DNA of 6,086 bases from Desulfonema limicola. Lineage in GTDB: Bacteria > Desulfobacterota > Desulfobacteria > Desulfobacterales > DYRC01. The notes beneath the pieces were generated by a model, which saw only the letters and a program-made list of their open reading frames with translations, had not been told where the DNA came from and searched no databases. The position numbers and the translations under genes are program-made. The stretch is from the NCBI GenBank assembly GCA_020718925.1, contig DYRC01000253.1, positions 1-6,086 on the forward strand, in the 5' to 3' direction. The first letter of the stretch is position 1. Every line of letters starts with the position of its first letter. This document shows positions 1 to 6,086 of this stretch, piece after piece.

Positions 1-199
1 AAAGCGAATCCTGAATATTTTTCAGCGACCATGTATCTTCAAACGCCACGCGCTGTGTCTGAATATCTTTGTCATCAAAAAAGATATTATAATTGCGCTT
101 GCTGTTGAAGGGCGGATCGGTATAAATCAGATCAACGCTCTCATCTGCGATGTCGTTTCTCAGCACGTCAAGGCAGTCGCCGAAATGCAGATAATTCAT
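1..199 (-). CDS. Site-specific DNA methyltransferase, N4/N6 type (5' part only; continues beyond the window)
   Basis: Only the first 66 codons are visible; the reading frame runs open off the left edge. The product should transfer a methyl group from S-adenosylmethionine to the exocyclic amino group of adenine or cytosine in a specific DNA sequence. The evidence is catalytic motif IV, TDPPFNSKRNYN at residues 27-38 (DPPF at 28-31), preceded by the FGDCLDVL stretch at residues 6-13 that typically opens these enzymes. Motif IV this close to the N-terminus suggests the beta-type motif order, with the SAM-binding motif I later; that part lies outside the window. The ATG at 199 is chosen because GGAG (208-211) lies 8 bases upstream. 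The gene starts 18 bases after the stop of the DHH-CBS gene, so it is probably co-transcribed with it. Whether a restriction enzyme follows cannot be seen, so a solitary methyltransferase and a restriction-modification member are both possible. Target sequence is unknown. Confidence 0.88.
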   Translation of the reverse strand, partial: MNYLHFGDCLDVLRNDIADESVDLIYTDPPFNSKRNYNIFFDDKDIQTQRVAFEDTWSLKNIQDSL

Positions 200-217
200 C
201 AGCTTATCTCCGAAAAG

Positions 218-1531
218 TTATGATGGCAGCAGATCGTAAAAATAATTCATCACATCGGATCGGGTGATAATGCCGATAATATTGCCGTTTTCAATCACCG
301 GCAATCGCCCGATGTCGTGCTTGACCATCAGACGCGCCGCGTGCATGGGGCTTTTCCCCGGCTCAATCGTAATGTTATCCGTAGTCATATACGCCTTGAC
401 CGGAGCGCTCAGATTGGATTCTTTGCGGATTTTGCGAAAATCTCTTCGGGAAATAATGCCCGCGAGTTTGTTATCATCCACGACCGGAATGCCGGTGCAG
501 CCCTTTTGCCTCAGAAGAATCGCCACCTGCTCCATTGTCGTATCGGAAGATACGGTAAACACCGGAAATGACATCACATCGCTGATTTGAATCGAAGATT
601 TCTGATTGCCTTCAATAAGGTCCCGGATCATCTGCTCTACGGTATCGGAATTGACAAAATTCAGCATGGCAGACCCCGCGCCCGGATGTCCGCCGCCGCC
701 CATACTCCGCATAATCGAGCCGACGTCAAGTTCTTCGGCGATGCTGCGTCCGATAACAATGCACTTGCCCTGCCCCCTGCCGGTAAAAATACCGAAAGCC
801 GCATCCACATTCATAATTTCCCGATACATGTGAACCACGACAGAGAGATTGCCGACATGTCCTTCAATATGCAGCTTATTGAAACTGACCGTATAGCCGT
901 TGATTTTGGCGCGGGTCTCATTTTTCAGCATTTCAAATAAGACATCTTTCTGCTTTTCACCATACGCCGGGCGCAGAAAAGACCCCAGCACATTCAAATC
1001 TGCTTTGTGTTCCAACAGATATGCCGCAGCATACGCATCTTCGGCTTTGGTGGAGGGAAACATCAGACTGCCCGTATCTTCATGCAGCCCTGCCATAAAC
1101 AGCGTGGCATGAACCGGCGAAATCGTTTTGTTTTCTTTTTTGAGATGCCGCAGCATCAGCGTGATATTTGCGCCCATTTCTTCCTGACATGCCCAATTTG
1201 CGCTGATGTCTCCGCGATCCGGATGATGATCCCAGAGGATAATGTCAAGGTCTTCTTTCTGGCGCAGAGGAGTCATCTGCTCCAAACGACCCCATTTGTT
1301 CACATCCACCACAATCAGCCGCTTCACCTTATCCGGTTTGATTTCATCTGTCCCGTGAATATTGAACAGGTCTTTATGAATGGATAAAAATGCCCGGACA
1401 TTGGGATTGATCATTTTGGGCAATACCGGAATCGCTTCAGGATAAATCAGCGTTGCCGCAATCATGGAGGCAATGCCGTCAAAATCCGTGTTTTTATGAG
1501 TTGTTACAATCTGCATGTCTGTTTCTCTCAT
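218..1531 (-). CDS. DHH/DHHA1 phosphodiesterase-like protein with two C-terminal CBS domains
   Basis: A 437-residue soluble protein. The N-terminal DHH domain shows the metal-binding motifs in order: DFDG (16-19), the VVD aspartate (D76), DHH (101-103) and GLHEDTG with D152. The DHHA1 substrate-binding domain follows, with GRGQGK (251-256) and GGGGHPGAG (278-286). Two CBS domains lie at about 316-370 and 378-432, ending in GIISRRD and GIITRSD. By family, DHH/DHHA1 proteins of the NrnA/RecJ/GdpP group are Mn-dependent phosphodiesterases acting on short RNA, pAp or cyclic dinucleotides; CBS pairs commonly bind adenine nucleotides and regulate the attached enzyme. The exact substrate cannot be told from sequence. 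The same DHH-CBS-CBS order is known at the N-terminus of longer proteins carrying a poly(A) polymerase/CCA-transferase domain; here the protein stops right after CBS2. The start is uncertain: ATG at 1531 has a poor ribosome binding site, while ATG at 1516 (Met6, MQIVTTHKNTDFDG) is preceded by GAGAG 8 bases away and would give 432 residues. It lies 9 bases after the membrane protein gene, so it is likely in the same operon. Confidence 0.92.
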   Translation of the reverse strand: MRETDMQIVTTHKNTDFDGIASMIAATLIYPEAIPVLPKMINPNVRAFLSIHKDLFNIHGTDEIKPDKVKRLIVVDVNKWGRLEQMTPLRQKEDLDIILWDHHPDRGDISANWACQEEMGANITLMLRHLKKENKTISPVHATLFMAGLHEDTGSLMFPSTKAEDAYAAAYLLEHKADLNVLGSFLRPAYGEKQKDVLFEMLKNETRAKINGYTVSFNKLHIEGHVGNLSVVVHMYREIMNVDAAFGIFTGRGQGKCIVIGRSIAEELDVGSIMRSMGGGGHPGAGSAMLNFVNSDTVEQMIRDLIEGNQKSSIQISDVMSFPVFTVSSDTTMEQVAILLRQKGCTGIPVVDDNKLAGIISRRDFRKIRKESNLSAPVKAYMTTDNITIEPGKSPMHAARLMVKHDIGRLPVIENGNIIGIITRSDVMNYFYDLLPS

Positions 1532-1540
1532 CGCTGTTTC

Positions 1541-2389
1541 TTAATTTGCCAACACATCACTTTTTTCTACCCCGATTTCCGGCAAAACATCTTTTGGGGG
1601 AATTTCTTTGGGCGGCGGCGCGTTCCATGTAACCTGCTGTCGGGGATTTCCCTCTTTATATTCCAATTGAAGCGCCTGAGTATATGCCGGATCCAAACCC
1701 AATTGCAGCCGGTATTTATCCAATTCCACCTGACTGTCAATGGTTTTCACCGCCAGAAGATAGCGCAGATAAATCACCCATGCAATCATGCCGACCATGA
1801 TCAATGCGGCAGAAATAAACACCCATCGGTATCTGCTGATGGTTTCTTCGCCCACTCTGCCGAGATAGGTGATGGTTTCAGGGATCACCCAATAGCAGAA
1901 AACGCCCAGCAGCACCAGAAAGCCGATGGTAAAAATATTGAAGCGGCTGACACTTGCCACCATGCGCTCCATCTGCGTCTGATACTCGCTTCCGCCGTCT
2001 TTTTTATCATCTGCGCCATACATAAACGAAATGTAGGATTTGATGGTGAATGCCAGCAGCAGAATAATCCCGATAGGAATCCCCACAGCCGCGACAAACC
2101 ACGCCCTGAACGGAAACGGGTAATCTTTGGACACTAATCTGCGCTGAAAGTTATTGACCGGTCCGAAGTTTTTTTCAAAATAATATTTATTGAAATCGCT
2201 CAGGTTTTTGCCGTCAGTTTCGTGAACCACATTTCCATAATTATCAACAAATTGCAGCCATGAACGATGTCCTGCTTTCATTGCCGCAAGGGCAAAAATT
2301 TCCACTTCGATCAGAAAAAGTATAACCGCGATAACGATAAACGCTGTTCTGTTTTCCCTGATTAATGTTGCAATGTCCTGCTTGTGCAT
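1541..2389 (-). CDS. Four-helix membrane protein of unknown function
   Basis: I cannot assign this 282-residue protein to a named family. Four hydrophobic segments are visible, at about residues 16-37, 94-117, 149-170 and 188-212. The charges (K3, R11, R14 at the N-terminus; R209, K215 after helix 4) favour both ends in the cytoplasm. There is no cleavable signal peptide pattern; helix 1 looks like a signal anchor. Between helices 1 and 2 lies a polar loop of about 56 residues rich in aromatic and charged residues (NKYYFEKNFG at 67-76), probably outside the membrane. After helix 4 comes a charged, possibly helical stretch (214-232) and a proline-rich cytoplasmic tail (258-270, PPPKEIPPKDVLP). 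No catalytic motif was recognised. The ATG at 2389 has a strong GGAGG (2394-2398) 4 bases upstream. It is the first gene of the leftward unit, 9 bases before the DHH-CBS gene, so it may anchor or work with that protein; this is inference from position only. Confidence 0.85.
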   Translation of the reverse strand: MHKQDIATLIRENRTAFIVIAVILFLIEVEIFALAAMKAGHRSWLQFVDNYGNVVHETDGKNLSDFNKYYFEKNFGPVNNFQRRLVSKDYPFPFRAWFVAAVGIPIGIILLLAFTIKSYISFMYGADDKKDGGSEYQTQMERMVASVSRFNIFTIGFLVLLGVFCYWVIPETITYLGRVGEETISRYRWVFISAALIMVGMIAWVIYLRYLLAVKTIDSQVELDKYRLQLGLDPAYTQALQLEYKEGNPRQQVTWNAPPPKEIPPKDVLPEIGVEKSDVLAN

Positions 2390-2420
2390 TGTGCCTCCGA
2401 TATGATCTTAAAATAATCAG

Positions 2421-2449
2421 ATTTTAGCATAGCGTTCCCTGATATTCAA
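2421..2449 (-). promoter_or_regulatory. Sigma70-type promoter of the leftward operon
   Basis: Read on the minus strand, a -35 box TTGAAT (2444-2449) is followed by a 17-base spacer and a -10 box TAAAAT (2421-2426). TGC directly before the -10 makes it an extended -10. Transcription would begin near 2414, giving a leader of about 25 bases that includes the GGAGG of the membrane protein gene. The match to the consensus and the spacing are good; activity is inferred. Confidence 0.68.
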
Positions 2450-2505
2450 GGAAAACGATTAAAGCAAAACTTTTTCTTTACAAATCCCTTCATTTCAAAT
2501 ATTCT

Positions 2506-2522
2506 ACTGAATTTCATTCAGT
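2506..2522. promoter_or_regulatory. Candidate operator: perfect 7-base inverted repeat upstream of nifJ
   Basis: ACTGAAT, spacer TTC, ATTCAGT form a perfect dyad of 17 bases. Its right arm covers 2517-2522, exactly where the -35 box of the TATAAT promoter (17-base spacing) would lie. A protein bound here would be expected to block RNA polymerase or to substitute for the weak -35 as an activator. The arm TGAAT/ATTCA resembles an ArgR half-site, but the 3-base spacer differs from the usual 4, so the regulator is left unnamed. As a hairpin it would be short and AT-rich with no T-run, so a terminator is unlikely. Confidence 0.45.
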
Positions 2523-2545
2523 GAAAAATTCGATTAGAATATAAT
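2517..2545 (+). promoter_or_regulatory. Promoter of nifJ with perfect -10 and weak -35
   Basis: TATAAT at 2540-2545 is a perfect -10 box. The hexamer 17 bases upstream, TTCAGT (2517-2522), matches TTGACA poorly and sits inside the inverted repeat. The start site would be near 2552, giving a leader of about 23 bases. A second possible -10, TATACT at 2545-2550, overlaps it. The weak -35 suggests dependence on an activator, but this is inference. Confidence 0.6.
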
Positions 2546-2558
2546 ATACTCAATATTC

Positions 2559-2564
2559 AAGGAG
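2559..2564 (+). promoter_or_regulatory. Ribosome binding site that sets the nifJ start
   Basis: AAGGAG lies 10 bases before the ATG at 2575. The next in-frame ATG (2587, Met5) would be 22 bases away, so 2575 is the preferred start. Confidence 0.8.
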
Positions 2565-2574
2565 CTTCTTGGTT

Positions 2575-5500
2575 ATGGCAAAAAAAATGAAAACTGTTGA
2601 CGGCAATACCGCTGCCGCGCACGTCGCGTATGCAATGAGCGACGCTGCTGCGATTTACCCGATTACCCCATCGTCTCCCATTGCGGAGAGCGCGGATGAA
2701 TGGGCTGCGGCAGGACTTAAAAACATTTTCGGACAACCGATGATTATTCGGCAGATGCAGTCTGAAGCCGGTGCGGCTGCGGCAGTTCACGGCTCTTTAG
2801 CCGCCGGTGCGCTGACCAGCACCTTTACCGCGTCTCAGGGCTTGCTGCTGATGATTCCCAACATGTATAAAATGTCCGGTGAGCTTCTGCCTGCGGTGAT
2901 TCATGTAACCGCCCGCGCGATTTCGGCACATGCGCTTTCGATTTTCGGCGACCATCAGGATGTGATGGCAGTGCGTCAGACCGGCTTTGCGCTGCTGTGC
3001 GCCTCATCTGTGCAGGAAACAATGGATATGGCATTGGTGGCACATCTCTCCGCCATCGAATCCCGCGTTCCGTTTCTGCATTTTTTTGACGGATTCCGCA
3101 CCTCTCACGAGCTTCAGAAAATCGAAGTGATTGATTATGCGGATATGGCAAACTTGGTGAACTGGGAAGCAATTGCCGATTTCAGAGCCAGAGGCGCGAA
3201 CCCGGAACGCCCGGAGATTCGCGGCACTGCCCAGAATCCGGATGTTTATTTTCAGGGTTTTGAAATCCGCAACCCCTATTATGAGAAAACGCCGAATATT
3301 GTCAGCGAATACATGAAAAAAGTCGGTAACCTGACAGGGCGCAAATACAAACTCTTTGATTATGTAGGCGATCCTTATGCAGATCGGGTTGTGATTTCTA
3401 TGGGGTCATCCTGCGAGACCCTTGAGGAAGTGGTCAATTATCTCAATGATAAGGGCGAATCCGTAGGGTTGGTAAAAGTCCGCCTGTTCCGTCCCTTTTC
3501 TGTCAAAGATTTGTTTGCGGTAATTCCGGCAACAGCCAATTGCGTTACAGTTCTGGATCGCACCAAAGAACCCGGCGCATTGGGCGATCCCTTGTATCTG
3601 GATATCTGCACCGCGTATATGGAAAAAGGCGAAATGCCGACCATTCTCGGCGGACGCTACGGACTCGGCTCCAAAGAATTTACGCCCGGCATGGCAAAAG
3701 CCGTGTTTGACAACATGAAATCATCAGGTCCCAAAAACCATTTCACGGTCGGCATCACAGATGATGTAACTTTCAGTTCTCTGGACGTAGATGACAGCTT
3801 TGATGTTGGCATTGAAGGCAATGTTCAGTGCAAATTCTGGGGCTTGGGTGCGGACGGAACCGTAGGCGCAAACAAAACCGCTATCAAAATCATCGGCGAC
3901 AATACGGATATGTATGCTCAGGCGTATTTTGCGTATGATTCCAAAAAATCCGGCGGCGTTACCATGTCGCATCTTCGTTTCGGAAAAACGCCGATTAAAT
4001 CCACATATCTTATCAATGCGGCGGATTACATTGCCTGCCACAAAGAAAATTATGTGGATGTGTATGATGTTCTGGAAGGAATCAAAGAGGGCGGGACATT
4101 TATGCTGAACTCTCCCTGGTCTTTGCAGGACATGGAAACCAAGCTGCCTGCTCACATGCGCCGCACCATTGCCCGCAAAAAGCTCAAATTTTACAATATT
4201 GACGCGGTAAAAATTGCAACCGAAGTGGGACTCGGCGGCAGAATCAACATGATTATGCAGACCGCATTTTTCAAGCTTGCCAATGTGATTCCGGTGGATA
4301 AGGCAATCGAATATCTGAAAAAAGAAATCAAAAAGATGTTCGGCAAAAAGGGTGATAAAGTCGTTAATATGAATGTGTCCGGTGTTGAAAAAACGCTGGA
4401 AAATCTCACTGAAGTCAAATATCCCGCGTCTTGGGCAGATGCGGCTGATACGGCTGCTGTTGTCAGAAAAGAACCTGCATTTGTTACCAACGTCATGCGT
4501 CCCATGTTGTCTCAGCAGGGCGACAAGCTTCCGGTCAGCATGTTCACCGTTGACGGGCTTTTCCCGGTAGCAACCAGCAAATACGAAAAACGCGGCGTAG
4601 CCATCATGGTGCCGGAATGGGTGAAAGAAAACTGCATCCAGTGTAATCAGTGCGTGATGGTTTGTCCTCATGCGGTTATCCGCCCGGCACTTCTGACCGA
4701 TGAAGAAGCGAAAAAAGCCCCGGCAGGATTTGAAACTGTTGAAGCAAAAGGCAAGGAACTCAAGGGATATAATTTCCGCATTCAGATTGGTCCGCTGGAT
4801 TGTATGGGCTGCGGCAACTGTGCGGATATTTGTCCGGCAAAAGTGCCTGCGCTCGTGATGAAGCCTTTGGATACGCAATTGAATCAGGCTCCGAATTTTG
4901 ACTATGTGGTAGAGCAGGTTCCGGTCAGAGATGATCTTCTCAAAAAAGATTCGGTCAAAGGCAGCCAGTTCTGTCAGCCGCTCATGGAGTTCTCCGGCGC
5001 GTGTTCAGGATGCGGAGAAACGCCTTATACCAAACTGGTTACGCAATTGTTCGGCGAGCGGATGATTATCGGCAACGCGACCGGCTGCTCCTCAATCTGG
5101 GGCGGTTCCGCGCCGTCAATTCCGTATTGCGTGAACAAAGACGGACACGGACCCACTTGGGGAAGTTCTTTGTTTGAAGACCCGGCGGAATTTACTTACG
5201 GCATGTTTATGGGCGCGTTGCAGCAGCGCAAAAAACTGGCTGAATTAGCTCAGAAAGCCATCGGAACAGATATTCCGCAGGAACTCAAAGATGCGCTTTC
5301 CGGCTGGTTAGGCAACATGAAATGTCCTGAAAATTCCAAAAAATTCGGCGACCAGTTGAAAGCCATGCTGCCGCTTTACAAAGATAACGCGCTTTTGGCA
5401 GAAATCTTTACCTATTCCAAACTGTTCACCAAGAAATCCTACTGGGTATTTTTGGGAGATGGCGCAGCGTATGATATTGCGTTCGGCGGCTTGGATCACG

Positions 5501-6086
5501 TTCTTGCTTCGGGCGAAGATATCAATATTCTGGTTTATGATACCGAAGTTTATTCCAATACCGGCGGTCAGTCTTCCAAAGCAACGCCTACCGGCTCGGT
5601 TGCCAAATTTGCCGCATCCGGCAAGAAAACCGGCAAAAAAGACATGGGCGCAATGGCAATGAGCTACGGATATGTTTATGTAGCAAGCGTGGCGATGGGT
5701 GCAAACAAGAATCAGTTGATGAAAGCCGTTACGGAAGCAGAAAGCTATGATGGTCCGTCTCTGATTATGGCGTATGCGCCTTGTATCAATCACGGCATCA
5801 AAAAAGGCATGGGGAAAACGCAGGAAGAGCAGGATTTGGCTGTGAAATGCGGATATTGGCCCCTGTATCGCTTTAATCCCGAATTGAAGAAAGAGGGCAA
5901 AAATCCCTTTGTTCTGGATTCCAAGAAACCGGACGGAACCTTGCAGCAGTTCCTTGGCGGTGAAGTGCGGTATGCGTCTTTGGAAAAAGCATTCCCGGAA
6001 GAATCCAAAACGCTTCGGGCAATGATTGAAGTTGAGTATACAGAACGCTATGAAAAGCTGAAACAATTGGCGGAAATGCCGGTTGC
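2575..6086 (+). CDS. nifJ: Pyruvate:ferredoxin (flavodoxin) oxidoreductase, single-chain; 3' end outside the window
   Basis: This cytoplasmic enzyme oxidatively decarboxylates pyruvate with CoA to acetyl-CoA and CO2, passing electrons to ferredoxin or flavodoxin. The frame is open for 1170 codons with no stop or frameshift. Approximate domain order follows the D. africanus structure: pyrimidine-binding domain (1-258), transketolase C-terminal-like domain (259-415), gamma/CoA-binding domain (416-627, with GLGADGTVGANK at 425-436), a short linker domain, a ferredoxin-like domain with two [4Fe-4S] clusters (C687, C690, C693, C697 and C743, C746, C749, C753), and the pyrophosphate-binding domain (about 785 onward). 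Active-site residues T31 (YPITPSSP), E64 and R114 match the D. africanus numbering. The proximal cluster ligands are C810, C813, C838 and C1070. The thiamine diphosphate/Mg motif is GDG (961-963) with N995 (SNTGGQ). The family is usually about 1170-1230 residues, so little or only a C-terminal extension is missing. The gene stands alone on its strand here, divergent from the membrane protein operon. Confidence 0.98.
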   Translation, partial: MAKKMKTVDGNTAAAHVAYAMSDAAAIYPITPSSPIAESADEWAAAGLKNIFGQPMIIRQMQSEAGAAAAVHGSLAAGALTSTFTASQGLLLMIPNMYKMSGELLPAVIHVTARAISAHALSIFGDHQDVMAVRQTGFALLCASSVQETMDMALVAHLSAIESRVPFLHFFDGFRTSHELQKIEVIDYADMANLVNWEAIADFRARGANPERPEIRGTAQNPDVYFQGFEIRNPYYEKTPNIVSEYMKKVGNLTGRKYKLFDYVGDPYADRVVISMGSSCETLEEVVNYLNDKGESVGLVKVRLFRPFSVKDLFAVIPATANCVTVLDRTKEPGALGDPLYLDICTAYMEKGEMPTILGGRYGLGSKEFTPGMAKAVFDNMKSSGPKNHFTVGITDDVTFSSLDVDDSFDVGIEGNVQCKFWGLGADGTVGANKTAIKIIGDNTDMYAQAYFAYDSKKSGGVTMSHLRFGKTPIKSTYLINAADYIACHKENYVDVYDVLEGIKEGGTFMLNSPWSLQDMETKLPAHMRRTIARKKLKFYNIDAVKIATEVGLGGRINMIMQTAFFKLANVIPVDKAIEYLKKEIKKMFGKKGDKVVNMNVSGVEKTLENLTEVKYPASWADAADTAAVVRKEPAFVTNVMRPMLSQQGDKLPVSMFTVDGLFPVATSKYEKRGVAIMVPEWVKENCIQCNQCVMVCPHAVIRPALLTDEEAKKAPAGFETVEAKGKELKGYNFRIQIGPLDCMGCGNCADICPAKVPALVMKPLDTQLNQAPNFDYVVEQVPVRDDLLKKDSVKGSQFCQPLMEFSGACSGCGETPYTKLVTQLFGERMIIGNATGCSSIWGGSAPSIPYCVNKDGHGPTWGSSLFEDPAEFTYGMFMGALQQRKKLAELAQKAIGTDIPQELKDALSGWLGNMKCPENSKKFGDQLKAMLPLYKDNALLAEIFTYSKLFTKKSYWVFLGDGAAYDIAFGGLDHVLASGEDINILVYDTEVYSNTGGQSSKATPTGSVAKFAASGKKTGKKDMGAMAMSYGYVYVASVAMGANKNQLMKAVTEAESYDGPSLIMAYAPCINHGIKKGMGKTQEEQDLAVKCGYWPLYRFNPELKKEGKNPFVLDSKKPDGTLQQFLGGEVRYASLEKAFPEESKTLRAMIEVEYTERYEKLKQLAEMPV

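Larger units (their letters stand above)
2390..2574. other. Divergent intergenic control region
   Basis: This AT-rich gap separates the leftward membrane protein gene from the rightward nifJ. It carries one promoter in each direction, both ribosome binding sites, a 7-base inverted repeat and an 11-base direct repeat, each listed separately. No small ORF with a ribosome binding site, RNA gene or terminator hairpin was seen. Confidence 0.8.

Noticed and set aside
200..217. Terminator or separate promoter between the DHH-CBS and methyltransferase genes
   Set aside because: The 18-base gap holds only the ribosome binding site; there is no room for a hairpin plus T-run or for a promoter.
218..1531. 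Family II inorganic pyrophosphatase with CBS domains
   Set aside because: Those enzymes have a DHHA2 C-terminal domain and CBS domains inserted within the catalytic part; here the GGGGHPGAG motif marks DHHA1 and both CBS domains are at the C-terminus.
1496..2137. Plus-strand open frame of 213 codons across the membrane protein gene
   Set aside because: It is antisense to a membrane protein gene with a strong ribosome binding site and promoter; the translation is rich in His, Gln and Cys and has no coherent domain.
2506..2522. ArgR (ARG box) site
   Set aside because: The half-sites TGAAT and ATTCA match, but the spacer is 3 bases instead of 4, there is only one copy, and PFOR has no direct link to arginine control.
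2506..2522. Rho-independent terminator between the divergent genes
   Set aside because: The stem is AT-rich and 7 bases with a 3-base loop and no T-run on either side; moreover no gene ends in this gap.
3724..4878. Minus-strand open frame of 384 codons antisense to nifJ
   Set aside because: It lies wholly opposite the well-conserved PFOR coding sequence, has a composition rich in His, Phe, Arg and Cys typical of antisense shadows, and shows no domain or convincing ribosome binding site.
5308..6066. Minus-strand open frame of 252 codons antisense to the 3' part of nifJ
   Set aside because: Same reason: it is opposite the thiamine diphosphate domain of PFOR, is rich in Phe, His, Ile and Arg, and has no recognisable motif.

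Overview
The window looks like ordinary chromosomal DNA of an anaerobic bacterium. It holds two divergent transcription units around one intergenic gap of about 185 bases (2390-2574). The clearest gene is a single-chain pyruvate:ferredoxin oxidoreductase (PFOR), whose presence points to anaerobic metabolism. From memory, its sequence is very close, stretch by stretch, to the Desulfovibrio africanus enzyme, and the catalytic residues fall at nearly the same numbers. A membrane protein next to a DHH-CBS protein would also fit a Desulfobacterota (deltaproteobacterial) origin. That placement is an inference, not a proven assignment.

Leftward unit (minus strand, 2389 down to 1 and beyond): a four-helix membrane protein of unknown function (1541-2389), a DHH/DHHA1 phosphodiesterase-like protein with two C-terminal CBS domains (218-1531), and the first 66 codons of a site-specific DNA methyltransferase (1-199). 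The gaps are 9 and 18 bases with no terminator-like hairpin between genes, so they probably form one operon. A good sigma70-type promoter (TTGAAT, 17 bases, TAAAAT with a TG extension) lies just upstream of the membrane protein gene.

Rightward unit (plus strand, 2575 to the end): nifJ/por, open through 1170 codons with no stop before the window ends. All expected ligands for thiamine pyrophosphate and three [4Fe-4S] clusters are present. It has a perfect TATAAT -10 box and an AAGGAG ribosome binding site. A 7-base perfect inverted repeat covers the position where its -35 box should be and is a candidate operator.

The PFOR makes acetyl-CoA, CO2 and reduced ferredoxin in central metabolism. 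The leftward genes have no evident metabolic link to it and seem only to share the intergenic control region. I found no mobile element, CRISPR array, tRNA or rRNA. I also found no convincing novel system. The points most worth checking are the free-standing DHH-CBS-CBS protein, its coupling to an uncharacterised membrane protein and a DNA methyltransferase, and the palindrome in front of nifJ.
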